Positions 24,393 through 32,452 of a stretch of DNA of 38,230 bases are shown here, piece by piece. A model generated the notes under the pieces. The model did no database searches. It was not told where the DNA came from and was given only the letters and a program-made list of their open reading frames with translations. How positions within the stretch are numbered: position 1 is the stretch's first letter; every line of letters begins with the position of its first letter. The position numbers were made by a program, and so were the translations under genes. Source of the stretch: Methanolobus sp. (GTDB lineage Archaea; Halobacteriota; Methanosarcinia; Methanosarcinales; Methanosarcinaceae). The stretch spans positions 1 to 38,230 of the forward strand of contig JASKKT010000021.1 of assembly GCA_030154025.1 (NCBI GenBank). Direction: 5' to 3'.

Positions 24393-26015
24393 ATGATGTT
24401 CAAAAAACTCCGCAGATATATCACTATTTTCAGGGTATTCTACAAGTACGATCTTTTTAGTGTTCTTTACAGCGAAGTCAACAGTTACTATGTTTCAAAC
24501 AGGCGCAACCTGTGTACGGCAGACCTCAGGAACAGGAAGAATGCTGAGAATCTGCGGATGGCGCTGGAGGAACTTGGCCCCACCTTTGTCAAGCTTGGGC
24601 AGATGCTGAGCAAGAGGCCGGACCTTGTCCCTTCTGTTTATGTGGAAGAGCTTTCCCATCTCCAGGATAATGTGAGGAGGGTTGAGTTTGAGCTGATGAA
24701 GGTTTCTTTTGGCGGATTCGCTTGCAGGCCATCGGATGCTGCCGGCATTGGCAGGGACTTCGATGTGCTTGAGGTGTTCGATGAGTTCAATACCACTCCC
24801 ATTGCATGCGCCTCTATTGCACAGGTCTATGAAGCCGTGTACCAGGGTAAGAAGGTTGCTGTAAAGATCACAAAACCCGATCTTATCAACGTCATCAATC
24901 TGGACCTTGCAATCCTGGACGACCTCAAGCCCTTGATAGTGAGGGCACTGGGGCTTGGCAGTAATTTCGATATTGATGCCTTTCTTTTTGAGTTCAAGGA
25001 CGTGCTGAACAGGGAGCTGGACCTGAGGAACGAGGCAAGGAACCTTAAGCGCTTCAGGGATAACTTTGAAGGCGTGGAAGGGATACATGTACCTGGAGTC
25101 TATGAGGATTTCTCCACTGAGAATGTCCTTATCATGGATTATATGGAGGGCATACCTGTCAGGAAGCTTTCCCAGATACCTGCTGATAAAAGAAGATGGT
25201 ATGCAAAGCTGATCAGCAGCAGTTACCTCAAACAGGTCTATATTGACGGTTTCTACCATGCTGATCCGCATAGTTCCAATATACTCCTCCAGGAGGACGG
25301 TATAGCTTACATCGATTTTGGAGCTGTGGGCAGCATTGACGATGAACTGCGCCGCAATATGCTTAATCTTTTCTATGGCATATACAAGAAAAAAGTGGAT
25401 ATCGTTTTTGAGGCTTTCCTGAAAATATCCGGAATCTACAAGGAGGATATCGATGTCCGCCGTTTCAAGATAGACCTTGACGACATCATATCAAAACAGA
25501 ATTATTCCGTGGGTGAGAGGCAGAGTGATAACTATGCCACCCTGGGACTTAAGTACAACCTGTCCCTTCCAAGTGAGTTCTCAACCCTTGAAAGAGCTTT
25601 GATACTGATCGAGGCAAACTGCCTGGAGCTTGATCCGAAGTTCAACCTGCTGGAGGATGCCAGGCCTCTCATCACCCAGGTCTTTATGAAGAGGTATTCG
25701 CCCTTTGAGGCTGCCGAGTACCTGCAGCTGGAAGGGGACAGATATCTGGAGATAGTCAAGAACCTTCCGCAGGGCGTTAGTGATGTGATCGAGACAATTC
25801 GCGGCTACAGGATAGAGAAGTTAGAGAAAAAGAGCAGTGAGATCAAAAGATATAAGCTCGCAGACACTATCTCTAAATATGTCTTCCTGCTGGCAATCCT
25901 CATAACATCGACCTATCTGGCAGCCGAAGGAGCCGGATACCTGCCTCTGGTCGGGATAATAGGTTTCCTGAGTGCAATTGTACTCTTCGGGATAATGTTC
26001 TTTAAGAGGACTTAA
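24393..26015 (+). CDS. UbiB/ADCK-family atypical protein kinase
   Basis: 540 residues from ATG 24393 (see TATA box). UbiB-family landmarks are present: the KxGQ motif in GPTFVKLGQMLSKRPDLVP (about residues 62-80), the Ala-rich nucleotide loop in ACASIAQVYEA, VAVKITKP with the ATP-binding Lys, the catalytic HADPHSSNIL and metal-binding YIDFGAVG. Two hydrophobic helices at the C-terminus (about 485-520) place it in the membrane, like bacterial UbiB. In bacteria UbiB supports ubiquinone synthesis. Methanogens of this group use methanophenazine, another prenylated carrier, so a role in its synthesis or in lipid trafficking is conceivable but unproven. Confidence 0.93.
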   Translation: MMFKKLRRYITIFRVFYKYDLFSVLYSEVNSYYVSNRRNLCTADLRNRKNAENLRMALEELGPTFVKLGQMLSKRPDLVPSVYVEELSHLQDNVRRVEFELMKVSFGGFACRPSDAAGIGRDFDVLEVFDEFNTTPIACASIAQVYEAVYQGKKVAVKITKPDLINVINLDLAILDDLKPLIVRALGLGSNFDIDAFLFEFKDVLNRELDLRNEARNLKRFRDNFEGVEGIHVPGVYEDFSTENVLIMDYMEGIPVRKLSQIPADKRRWYAKLISSSYLKQVYIDGFYHADPHSSNILLQEDGIAYIDFGAVGSIDDELRRNMLNLFYGIYKKKVDIVFEAFLKISGIYKEDIDVRRFKIDLDDIISKQNYSVGERQSDNYATLGLKYNLSLPSEFSTLERALILIEANCLELDPKFNLLEDARPLITQVFMKRYSPFEAAEYLQLEGDRYLEIVKNLPQGVSDVIETIRGYRIEKLEKKSSEIKRYKLADTISKYVFLLAILITSTYLAAEGAGYLPLVGIIGFLSAIVLFGIMFFKRT

Positions 26016-26110
26016 GAATCTTGCAAAAAGCAAGGCAGTTCACGATTGCGGACTATCGGACCGTGCATCGATGGATCAGTCTTAGGATGCTGTTTGTTAA
26101 GCCTGAATCC

Positions 26111-26147
26111 GATGAAATAAAAAGAGAGTTGCTCGCACAAGGCGAGC
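26111..26147 (-). terminator. Terminator of the ribosomal stalk operon
   Basis: The minus strand after rpl12 has the stem GCTCGC/GCGAGC (26131-26136 with 26142-26147, loop CTTGT) followed by CTCTCTTTTTATTTC. The opposing ubiB gene ends about 100 bp to the left, so this separates the convergent units. Confidence 0.7.
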
Positions 26148-26162
26148 AGTAATGATACGTGT

Positions 26163-26477
26163 TTACCCGAAGAGTGCACCGAGACCGGCCATTCCGCTCT
26201 CTTCTGCCTCTTCCTTGTCTTCTTCTTCGCTCTTGGCTTCTGCTGCTGGTGCTGCTGCGGCTGCTGCTGGTGCTGCTGCGGCTGCTGCTGGTGCTGCTGC
26301 AACTGCTGCGGTTGCCATTGCTTCCTCGATGTCTACGCCTTCAAGGGCTGCGATGAGTGCCTTTGCGCGTGCATCGTTGACCTCTACACCTGCTGCCTGA
26401 AGTACGGCAGTGACTGTTGCTTCTGTAATCTCTTTACCTGCTTTGTGCAATAAAAGTGCTGCGTATATGTATTCCAT
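26163..26477 (-). CDS. rpl12: Ribosomal stalk protein L12 (aP1)
   Basis: 104 residues. The N-terminal dimerisation domain ([19 protein letters not shown]) is followed by an Ala-rich flexible hinge with repeated AAAAAPAA units, an acidic stretch and the C-terminal peptide [12 protein letters not shown], the element that captures elongation factors. Dimers of this protein bind the C-terminal helices of L10. GGTGA precedes ATG 26477. It is the last gene of the spt5-rpl11-rpl1-rpl10-rpl12 operon. Confidence 0.97.
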   Translation of the reverse strand: MEYIYAALLLHKAGKEITEATVTAVLQAAGVEVNDARAKALIAALEGVDIEEAMATAAVAAAPAAAAAAPAAAAAAPAAEAKSEEEDKEEAEESGMAGLGALFG

Positions 26478-26529
26478 GTGAAATCACCTTTTGTTTATTA
26501 ATGTAAATCTGTAATTATATCCATCCTGT

Positions 26530-27555
26530 TCATCCGAAAAGAGCTCCGAGTCCGGCCATTCCTTCCTCTTCGCTGTTCTCTTCCTCTTCTTCCTTCTCTT
26601 CAACTGTCTCAGTTGCAGTTGTTTCGCTTACGACCGCTGCTGCTGACGCCCTTGCGCCAAGGGCATCTTTCAGCTCGTCGTCGATCGCTTCCCCGTTAAC
26701 ATCTGAAGCTGCAGATGCCACTGCAAGCATCTGTGAGTATGCTTTTCCAAGCAGGGCATCCATGATGTCAGGCTCGAGCACAGCTGCGTTGATACCAAGG
26801 TTGCGTGACTCTGTTGTAGCCTTTGCAATGATCGCGCGGATGTTGTCTGCGGTCGGGTATGCTGCATAGACTGAGAGGTTGAGTGCCTGCCGGGCTGCCA
26901 GCATAACATCTGACAAGAACTTTGTCTCATCGATGGCCAGTACGTCCGGTGTAAAGACTGAACCTGCCTCAAGGACTGCCCTGAGATCCAGACCCACTAT
27001 CATCGGGTAAACCTCAAGCCTTGTGAGCATGGCTGCAAGTTTCTGGGAGACGACCTCTCCTTCCTTTGCAACAGTCTTCGTTTCCCTGACCACTACTTTC
27101 CCGGCATCGATTGCAGCCGGTATGCCTACACTCTGCATCTCTCCGAGTATGGGTCCTGGCGGGAAACCAGTCGGACCTGCCTCAACGACAATGTCCTTGG
27201 GTGCAACAGTTCCTCCCTTTATGGGTGAGGGACTCTTGCTCTGTTCAAGCACTTTATAAAGTTTGAACGGATTCTGTTCGGTGAAGATAAGGGCTGTCTG
27301 CACGTCGATGTAATCATCCATCTTCATGACATCTTCGTGTGATTCGTCAAATGCCCTCTTGATGAGTGTGTTCCTTGCAACCTTCAAAACAGCAGTACCC
27401 TGAAGGTCCCTTCTCATTTTCTGAAGCTGCTTTGCAGGAATTCCGGCGACACCCACTACTCCGAACAGGGGATACTTCCTGATGAGTTCCTTGATCTCCT
27501 CAACTTCCTCTTTCTTCCATTGAGGTACGCGCTCTGCGTGGTGAATGTCTTCCAT
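26530..27555 (-). CDS. rpl10: Ribosomal protein L10 (aP0)
   Basis: 341 residues, the archaeal P0 length. The N-terminal rRNA-binding domain carries VAGIPAKQLQKMRRDLQG and AVLKVARNTLIKRA. A middle insertion domain, helical spine for L12 dimers, and an acidic tail ending in [11 protein letters not shown] follow; the tail shares its last dozen residues almost exactly with L12. The ATG directly follows the rpl1 stop (TAAATG), and GGTGGT lies inside the end of rpl1, so the two are translationally coupled. Confidence 0.97.
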   Translation of the reverse strand: MEDIHHAERVPQWKKEEVEEIKELIRKYPLFGVVGVAGIPAKQLQKMRRDLQGTAVLKVARNTLIKRAFDESHEDVMKMDDYIDVQTALIFTEQNPFKLYKVLEQSKSPSPIKGGTVAPKDIVVEAGPTGFPPGPILGEMQSVGIPAAIDAGKVVVRETKTVAKEGEVVSQKLAAMLTRLEVYPMIVGLDLRAVLEAGSVFTPDVLAIDETKFLSDVMLAARQALNLSVYAAYPTADNIRAIIAKATTESRNLGINAAVLEPDIMDALLGKAYSQMLAVASAASDVNGEAIDDELKDALGARASAAAVVSETTATETVEEKEEEEENSEEEGMAGLGALFG

Positions 27556-28197
27556 TTATACCACCTTCACGGATTTGCCCATGGTGGTCGTAACATAGAT
27601 CGATCTTATGTTATGCTTACCCTTCTCAAGAGCTTGCTCGACCCTGTTCAGGACAGTTTCTACATTGTCTGCCAGTTTGTTGACATCCATATCCTTACGT
27701 CCGACAGATACGTGGAACGTAAGCCTGTCTTTCGATCTTATCCTGATGGAGCTTTTTGCGTTGTTCACAAGATCGCCGACATTCTTGCCAGGTGGCAGGG
27801 GTGTTGGCATCTTTCCTCTCGGACCAAGGATCGCACCCAGATTCTTACCGATCTGGGCCATATACTGAACTTCGGCAATGAAGAAGTCACATTCGTTGGC
27901 AATAGCTCTTGCGCGTGCCTTGTCAGCACCGAGATCAGCGATGTCCGTGTCCGTGAATATGTACTGGACACCCGCTTCCTTTGCCTGGAGACCTACTTCT
28001 CCTTTCGCAAAAACAGCGATCTTGAGGTCCTTTCCTAAACCGTGCGGTAATAATATCTCTTCATCGACACGGTTTTTAGGCTGACTCATGTCAAGATTCT
28101 TCAGGTTTATAGCCAGGTCCACACTCTCAGCGAAATTGCGCTGTGGTGACTCCTGCAATAACCTGTTAATAGCTTCTACTATATTTTGTTCTGCCAT
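27556..28197 (-). CDS. rpl1: Ribosomal protein L1
   Basis: 213 residues. The family motif ILGPRGKMPTPLPPGKNV is present, with flanking domain I/II elements including AKGEVGLQAKEAG. L1 forms the L1 stalk at the ribosomal E site and in several archaea and bacteria represses its own mRNA. Upstream is a 158 bp gap from rpl11 with a strong secondary structure overlapping the GGGAGGT ribosome binding site (see 28208-28291), so autogenous control here is plausible. ATG 28197 is clear. Confidence 0.97.
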   Translation of the reverse strand: MAEQNIVEAINRLLQESPQRNFAESVDLAINLKNLDMSQPKNRVDEEILLPHGLGKDLKIAVFAKGEVGLQAKEAGVQYIFTDTDIADLGADKARARAIANECDFFIAEVQYMAQIGKNLGAILGPRGKMPTPLPPGKNVGDLVNNAKSSIRIRSKDRLTFHVSVGRKDMDVNKLADNVETVLNRVEQALEKGKHNIRSIYVTTTMGKSVKVV

Positions 28198-28207
28198 TCT
28201 TTACCTC

Positions 28208-28291
28208 CCGTAGTTTGAACAAACTGTTCAGGCAGGACCGTTCCGGTCTACTACGGCTTATTTAGAGTTTCAGTCATCTGGCTGAAACTCT
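28208..28291 (-). promoter_or_regulatory. Structured leader between rpl11 and rpl1
   Basis: Three perfect or near-perfect helices stand in 84 bases. An upstream hairpin AGAGTTTCAG/CTGAAACTCT (28264-28273 with 28282-28291, loop of 8) precedes an outer helix CCGTAGT/ACTACGG (28208-28214 with 28250-28256) that encloses two hairpins: GACCG/CGGTC (28236-28248) and TGAACA/TGTTCA (28216-28230). The 3' strand of the outer helix runs into the rpl1 ribosome binding site GGGAGGT. This looks like a regulatory three-way junction, perhaps bound by L1; no L1 consensus was tested. The upstream hairpin lacks a T tract and so is not a classic terminator. Confidence 0.6.
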
Positions 28292-28355
28292 GTCTAACGG
28301 GCACCTTTACTTAAACAACAGTTTTAAACCTATCGGTTAACCTGAGTAAGTACGG

Positions 28356-28841
28356 TTACCAGGATTCGGCTGCCAGCACGTCGTCAAACTTGCCTTCATC
28401 AATGGCCTTCTGACATTCCCTGGCATGCATTCCTTCAGCGGTAACTCCCATTGGCACACATGCCCCGAGGACTTCCTTGACAGCGGCCTTTAAGGTGTAT
28501 GCAAGCATATCATCCTTCTTCATGCGTGCTATCTTGGAGGCCTGCGGGATTGTGAGGTTGCCTACCATGGTGGTCCCTGCGGCTCCTGACCCCTTCTCAA
28601 GTCCAAGTTCCTTCAGGATCAGTGCTGCTGTCGGGGGTGTACCGACCTCTATCTCGAATGTCTTGTCCGCAGCAACTATTACCTTGATGGGGACCTGCAT
28701 TCCGTTGTAATCCTTTGTTTTCTCATTGATCTTATCGATCACGGCTTTTACGTTGATCCCCAGGGGACCAAGTGCCGGACCAAGTGGTGGTCCTGGGTTT
28801 GCCTTGCCTCCCGGGACCAGTGCTTCAACGACATTTGCCAT
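28356..28841 (-). CDS. rpl11: Ribosomal protein L11
   Basis: 161 residues, archaeal length. The N-terminal domain motif [20 protein letters not shown], which includes the GTPase-centre contact region, is intact, and the C-terminal 23S-binding domain has [13 protein letters not shown] and [12 protein letters not shown] 28841 with GGTGATG upstream. It lies 40 bp after spt5 and shares its transcript. The residue order [18 protein letters not shown] near the C-terminus is the usual archaeal form. Confidence 0.97.
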   Translation of the reverse strand: MANVVEALVPGGKANPGPPLGPALGPLGINVKAVIDKINEKTKDYNGMQVPIKVIVAADKTFEIEVGTPPTAALILKELGLEKGSGAAGTTMVGNLTIPQASKIARMKKDDMLAYTLKAAVKEVLGACVPMGVTAEGMHARECQKAIDEGKFDDVLAAESW

Positions 28842-28881
28842 TTGAACATCACCATTGAATTTTGATTATAAATAAATTGTA

Positions 28882-29349
28882 TCAGGAATTGTTCTCTTCT
28901 TCTTTCCTGAGGACTCTTACAGTATCGCCACGAATAGTTATAGGTATCGGTACAACTGCATCGAATAGTTCCACAGTGATCTCCTCGTGGCCTTCGTCCA
29001 CTCTCTTGACACGTGCCCTTTCTCCCTTGAACGGGCCGGACGTGATCTCAATGATCGCGCCCTCTGTTATGCCTGTGACAGTGGGTTTCGGAGTAAGGAA
29101 GTGGGAAACCTCCTCGATACTTGACCTTCCCTTGACAACTGTCCTAGCGTGGGGGACTGTCTGGATGGCCTGCTCAACAACACCTGGTTCGGGTGCTTCG
29201 ATGAGGACATATCCTTTAAGCTCATCAGGGGCGATTATCGCCCTGATATCAAGATGTTCCTTGCGTGCGACCTGTGTGAGCATGTTTGCAACTGAGCGTT
29301 CCTGATTTGCAGTAGTCTTGACCACAAATATCGCAGAATCTTCGGCCAT
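28882..29349 (-). CDS. spt5: Transcription elongation factor Spt5 (archaeal NusG)
   Basis: 155 residues from ATG 29349 (MAEDSAIFVVKTTANQERS), with GGTGTGA upstream; a GTG two codons earlier overlaps the secE stop and is the alternative. The NGN domain (about 1-85) binds the RNA polymerase clamp with Spt4, and the KOW domain contains EITSGPFKGERARVKRV. Spt5 raises processivity and couples to the ribosome. Position between secE and rpl11 is the standard archaeal order. Confidence 0.96.
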   Translation of the reverse strand: MAEDSAIFVVKTTANQERSVANMLTQVARKEHLDIRAIIAPDELKGYVLIEAPEPGVVEQAIQTVPHARTVVKGRSSIEEVSHFLTPKPTVTGITEGAIIEITSGPFKGERARVKRVDEGHEEITVELFDAVVPIPITIRGDTVRVLRKEEENNS

Positions 29350-29351
29350 GT

Positions 29352-29567
29352 TCACACCATTCTCGGCAATTCAACCAATAACACGTATATAATGAACCCT
29401 ACAAATCCGATTGCGAGGATTCCCAGCCCGGCAACCTTTGCTATAGTCAGAAACTCTTCCCTGGAAGGTTTCTTTGTAAGCTTGAGCACCCTGAGGTAGG
29501 ACCTGAGGGTCTGGCCTATGTTACTGTTAAGTTCTTTAATATCAAATTCTTCTGCCAAGTACTTCAC
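29352..29567 (-). CDS. secE: Protein translocase subunit SecE (Sss1)
   Basis: 71 residues from GTG 29567, with a single C-terminal membrane helix (GLGILAIGFVGFIIYVLL) after an amphipathic helix containing LRVLKLTKKPSREEF, the usual SecE layout. It clamps the SecY channel. A TATA box lies about 33 bp before the GTG, giving a very short leader; a TTG three codons in (AEEFDIKEL) is the alternative start. The stop overlaps the GTG just before spt5. Confidence 0.92.
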   Translation of the reverse strand: MKYLAEEFDIKELNSNIGQTLRSYLRVLKLTKKPSREEFLTIAKVAGLGILAIGFVGFIIYVLLVELPRMV

Positions 29568-29593
29568 AACCGGTTAAGCTTGATAAGATGATA

Positions 29594-29606
29594 GGATAAT
29601 ATATTT
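29594..29606 (-). promoter_or_regulatory. TATA box upstream of secE-spt5-ribosomal operon
   Basis: The minus strand reads AAATATATTATCC centred about 29600, approximately 33 bp before the secE GTG and with another A/T element, TTATTATATACG, further upstream. It would start the secE-spt5-rpl transcript independently of ftsZ. Confidence 0.5.
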
Positions 29607-29673
29607 GGTAAATTCTTGCCAAACGCAATTTATAGAGCCATCTAAATAGCGTATATAATAAAATACCTTTCGA

Positions 29674-29700
29674 TTGAACAGTGCAGTCAGTACTGTTCAA
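29674..29700 (-). terminator. Inverted repeat between ftsZ and secE
   Basis: TTGAACAGT and ACTGTTCAA form a perfect nine-base stem (29674-29682 with 29692-29700) around a nine-base loop, 26 bp after the ftsZ stop. On the minus strand it is followed by GAAAGGTATTTTATT, a weak T-rich tail, so it may end the ftsZ transcript. The same TGAACA/TGTTCA arms occur before rpl1 (28216-28230), so a protein-binding site is an alternative. Confidence 0.55.
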
Positions 29701-29725
29701 CCGGTAGTCCGTCTTTATAAGGACT

Positions 29726-30835
29726 TCATTTGACAAAGTCTATGCCGTATCTCCTGGTGACGTTCTTTGCACCGCCGTGGCCGTAGATCTGCGGGGACTT
29801 CACTCCGGTAACCACGATCATGGTACGCACGGTATTCTCAAGGGAATTGTCCACCTGGGCACCCCATATCAGTCTTGCCTCCGGGTCGATCCTGTTGTAG
29901 ACTTCCTGCACGACACTCTCTGCTTCGGCAATGGTCATGTCCTGTCCGCCCACAACATTGACCAGGGCTGATGTAGCACCTGAGATATCAACGTCCAGCA
30001 GCGGGCTGCGAAGCGCTTTCTGCACGGACTCCACGGCCTTTGCCTCGCCCTCTGCCTCGCCAAGACCTATCATGGCAACTCCTCCGTTCTGCATCACGGT
30101 CCTTACATCGGCAAAGTCAAGGTTGACAAGTCCTGGTTTTGTGATGAGCTCTGTAATGCCTTTTACGGCTCTCATCAGCACTTCATCGGAAACCTTGAAT
30201 GCTGCCTGAAGGGGCAGCCTGGGGACTACTTCCAGCAGCTTGTCATTTGGTACGACGATGACAGTATCTGCCACATCCCTTAATCTCTCAAGGCCTGCTT
30301 CTGCGTTTGTGCGCCTCACATGGCCTTCCACACTGAAGGGCAGTGTCACGACTGCAATGGTCAGTGCGCCTGCATCCCTTGCAGCCTCTGCAACAATTGG
30401 GGCTGAACCTGTTCCAGTTCCTCCTCCGAGTCCGGCTGTAATGAATACCATGTCGCTTCCCTGTACTGCGCTGGCAATATCATCCACGCTCTCAAGGGCT
30501 GCGTCTTCTCCTATCTGCGGAAGGCTGCCTGCACCAAGTCCTCTTGTCTTCTTCCTTCCGATGAGTATCTTCCTGTCGGCACTTATGTTCAGGAGGTGCT
30601 GTGCATCCGTGTTGAGCGCAACAAGCTCTGCACCCTTTATTCCTTCGTCAGCCATCCTTTGCGTGCTGTTCGAACCGCCGCCACCACAACCAATTACCTT
30701 GATGTTGGTTTGCAGCTCACGCAGCATTTCTTCAAGTTCAGCATTGATGTCTCTCTGATCCTGGGTTCTAGCCGGGTTGCGAAGATGCGCTTCCTGTTCA
30801 GACCTTGCCAGTGCCTCTTCTACTATGGATTTCAT
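29726..30835 (-). CDS. ftsZ: Cell division GTPase FtsZ
   Basis: 369 residues with GAGGG before ATG 30835. The tubulin-type G-box is [10 protein letters not shown] at 137-146, preceded by [11 protein letters not shown] (47-57) and followed by the T7 synergy loop NLDFADV. An N-terminal extension of about 45 mostly charged residues precedes the first strand, longer than in bacterial FtsZ but common in archaeal FtsZ1. No C-terminal linker peptide is evident; the protein ends YGIDFVK. It polymerises at midcell. dtdA precedes it by 42 bp on the same strand and secE follows, a gene order typical of methanogens. Confidence 0.97.
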   Translation of the reverse strand: MKSIVEEALARSEQEAHLRNPARTQDQRDINAELEEMLRELQTNIKVIGCGGGGSNSTQRMADEGIKGAELVALNTDAQHLLNISADRKILIGRKKTRGLGAGSLPQIGEDAALESVDDIASAVQGSDMVFITAGLGGGTGTGSAPIVAEAARDAGALTIAVVTLPFSVEGHVRRTNAEAGLERLRDVADTVIVVPNDKLLEVVPRLPLQAAFKVSDEVLMRAVKGITELITKPGLVNLDFADVRTVMQNGGVAMIGLGEAEGEAKAVESVQKALRSPLLDVDISGATSALVNVVGGQDMTIAEAESVVQEVYNRIDPEARLIWGAQVDNSLENTVRTMIVVTGVKSPQIYGHGGAKNVTRRYGIDFVK

Positions 30836-30877
30836 CTTTTTTCCCTCAGATGTCGTGTATTCAGTTACAGGTGATTG

Positions 30878-32284
30878 TTAGTGAATGGTCAATGGGATTT
30901 CTTTAATCTTTCGCATGTGGACCATTTCCGGCCCGATAACATTTCCATTGACTATAATTGTTTCCTTGTTGGCCAGCTTTCCATACAGAGGACCCGGACC
31001 GACACCAAGCCCCTTTGCCATCTCGGGACTGAACTTCTCAGTCACTATATAAATTAGATTCTCCTCTGGAATATATTTAACTTCATAATGCTCTTTTAGT
31101 ATTTTAATGCATTCATTTATGATATCCTGCGTCTTTATTCTTACCTTTTCCCCAAATCCCAGTATGTGTCCGGATACCGTGCCATTCTCCTTTTCAAGAT
31201 AAACGGGGGCAAACTCTTCCAGGGCCCGGTATAGCGCCTCCCTGTCAACAGAAGCTGTTTCCTGCAACAATTGCTCGTTCACCAATGCAGCACAGATCTT
31301 ACACTCCTGCCCTGCCTGCAGCGTACTGGTCGCTGCGCTCCTGAAACCCTCGTTTATCCTGAACCTTCCTCCGGGGCACAATTCTTCAGCCATCCTGCGG
31401 ATTTCCCGGAACAGTTCCCAGTCAAGACCTTTTAACTCCTTTATATCCCCTTCCCGCAATACTATGTATCCAAGTTCCTGAAGGAGGCCCTGTATCCTGT
31501 CCCTTTCCCCGGCAGGCATCGATTTCCGGTCCAGGTATGCGAACTTTGCCCCGGACTTGTCAAAAGCCTGCCTTATAAGTTCAATATCTATATCGCCCAG
31601 CTGGTGGTTTGGGAAATTATGCCCAAAAGTGATGTTCTCTTCAAGTAAAAGCGTTGTCTGCCTGCTTGCATAGTGCCCGCCTCCAAAACCAATCGCCACC
31701 GGCTGATTTAGCGGCTCAGCTTCCAGTATGGCCTTCGCAACGATCTCTCCTGCAACCGGATCGACCCATTGCTCCGGCCCACTGCCGATCTCGGCGTATA
31801 CCATTGGCGTGGCAACATCTGTGGGGCCGTGGTGAGTGGATTCCATATTTATCTCAAAGCCGGTCCCCTTTGCAAGATGCTGCATGTTGCGAAGAATGGG
31901 ACTGATCATAAAAGGGGCAGGTACGGACAACTCAAAAGGCCTCCCGCCAAAATCCGCACTTTTAATGTTGCCTGTGAAATGTGCTGTCAGGACTGCCCTG
32001 CCGTCACTGCTCTTATGCCTGGATGCCACAATGATGAGGTCGGTATCATATCCATGCTGTTCCATGGTCTCATCGATACGATCCTGGTATATGTGATGCT
32101 GTTCTATCTCGATTATCCTGTGGGTGTCAGTTTCGAGTATGCCGACGAGGCCTTCCCACGATCGTGGAAGCTCCTCCACGGGTTTCCATTCCCGGATCGA
32201 CAGTAACTTCTCTTTGATATTTCTGCTTGCCGGATCTGCTGAGGAGCAGAGGATGTTGGTTTTCTTGCAGTTCATGTCTTTCAT
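30878..32284 (-). CDS. dtdA: D-aminoacyl-tRNA deacylase DtdA (GEK1 type)
   Basis: 468 residues. It removes D-amino acids wrongly attached to tRNA. Family signatures are ESTHHGPTDVATPMVYAEIG and GFGGGHYASRQT with metal-binding His residues, NFPNHQLGDI and FAYLDRKSM. Shorter archaeal DtdA proteins stop near 270 residues; here about 190 extra residues follow, with a cysteine pair (ECKIC) and no recognised domain. Similar long forms exist in haloarchaea and other methanogens as far as I recall. ATG 32284 is used; a second ATG three codons later is equally possible. The gene is divergent from the beta-lactamase-fold gene, with TATA-like stretches between. Confidence 0.9.
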   Translation of the reverse strand: MKDMNCKKTNILCSSADPASRNIKEKLLSIREWKPVEELPRSWEGLVGILETDTHRIIEIEQHHIYQDRIDETMEQHGYDTDLIIVASRHKSSDGRAVLTAHFTGNIKSADFGGRPFELSVPAPFMISPILRNMQHLAKGTGFEINMESTHHGPTDVATPMVYAEIGSGPEQWVDPVAGEIVAKAILEAEPLNQPVAIGFGGGHYASRQTTLLLEENITFGHNFPNHQLGDIDIELIRQAFDKSGAKFAYLDRKSMPAGERDRIQGLLQELGYIVLREGDIKELKGLDWELFREIRRMAEELCPGGRFRINEGFRSAATSTLQAGQECKICAALVNEQLLQETASVDREALYRALEEFAPVYLEKENGTVSGHILGFGEKVRIKTQDIINECIKILKEHYEVKYIPEENLIYIVTEKFSPEMAKGLGVGPGPLYGKLANKETIIVNGNVIGPEMVHMRKIKEIPLTIH

Positions 32285-32452
32285 ACTGTCTTAAGGGGCC
32301 TGATGGTAAGTTATAGTATTCATTTACAATTTATCTGATATAACTGTCGTCGCAACTAGCCGGGTCAGCAAACTTAAGATATATCTGTCGTCATCTCTAT
32401 CTAATATAGTACTATTATAGTAGGACAGGCTCAAGGCTGGTGAAGTGATAAT
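32285..32452. promoter_or_regulatory. Divergent promoter region between dtdA and the MBL-fold gene
   Basis: This A/T-rich 168 bp holds TATA-like elements for both directions: on the plus strand TATCTAATATAGTAC near 32400 precedes GGTGAAGTG and the TTG start at 32453; on the minus strand GATAAATTG and ACTATAAC precede dtdA. Nothing else is seen. Confidence 0.4.

Noticed and set aside
26159-26400. Plus-strand Ala/Leu-rich ORFs opposite rpl12
   Set aside because: They are shadows of the Ala-rich hinge of L12; composition is caused by the GCTGCT-type repeat.
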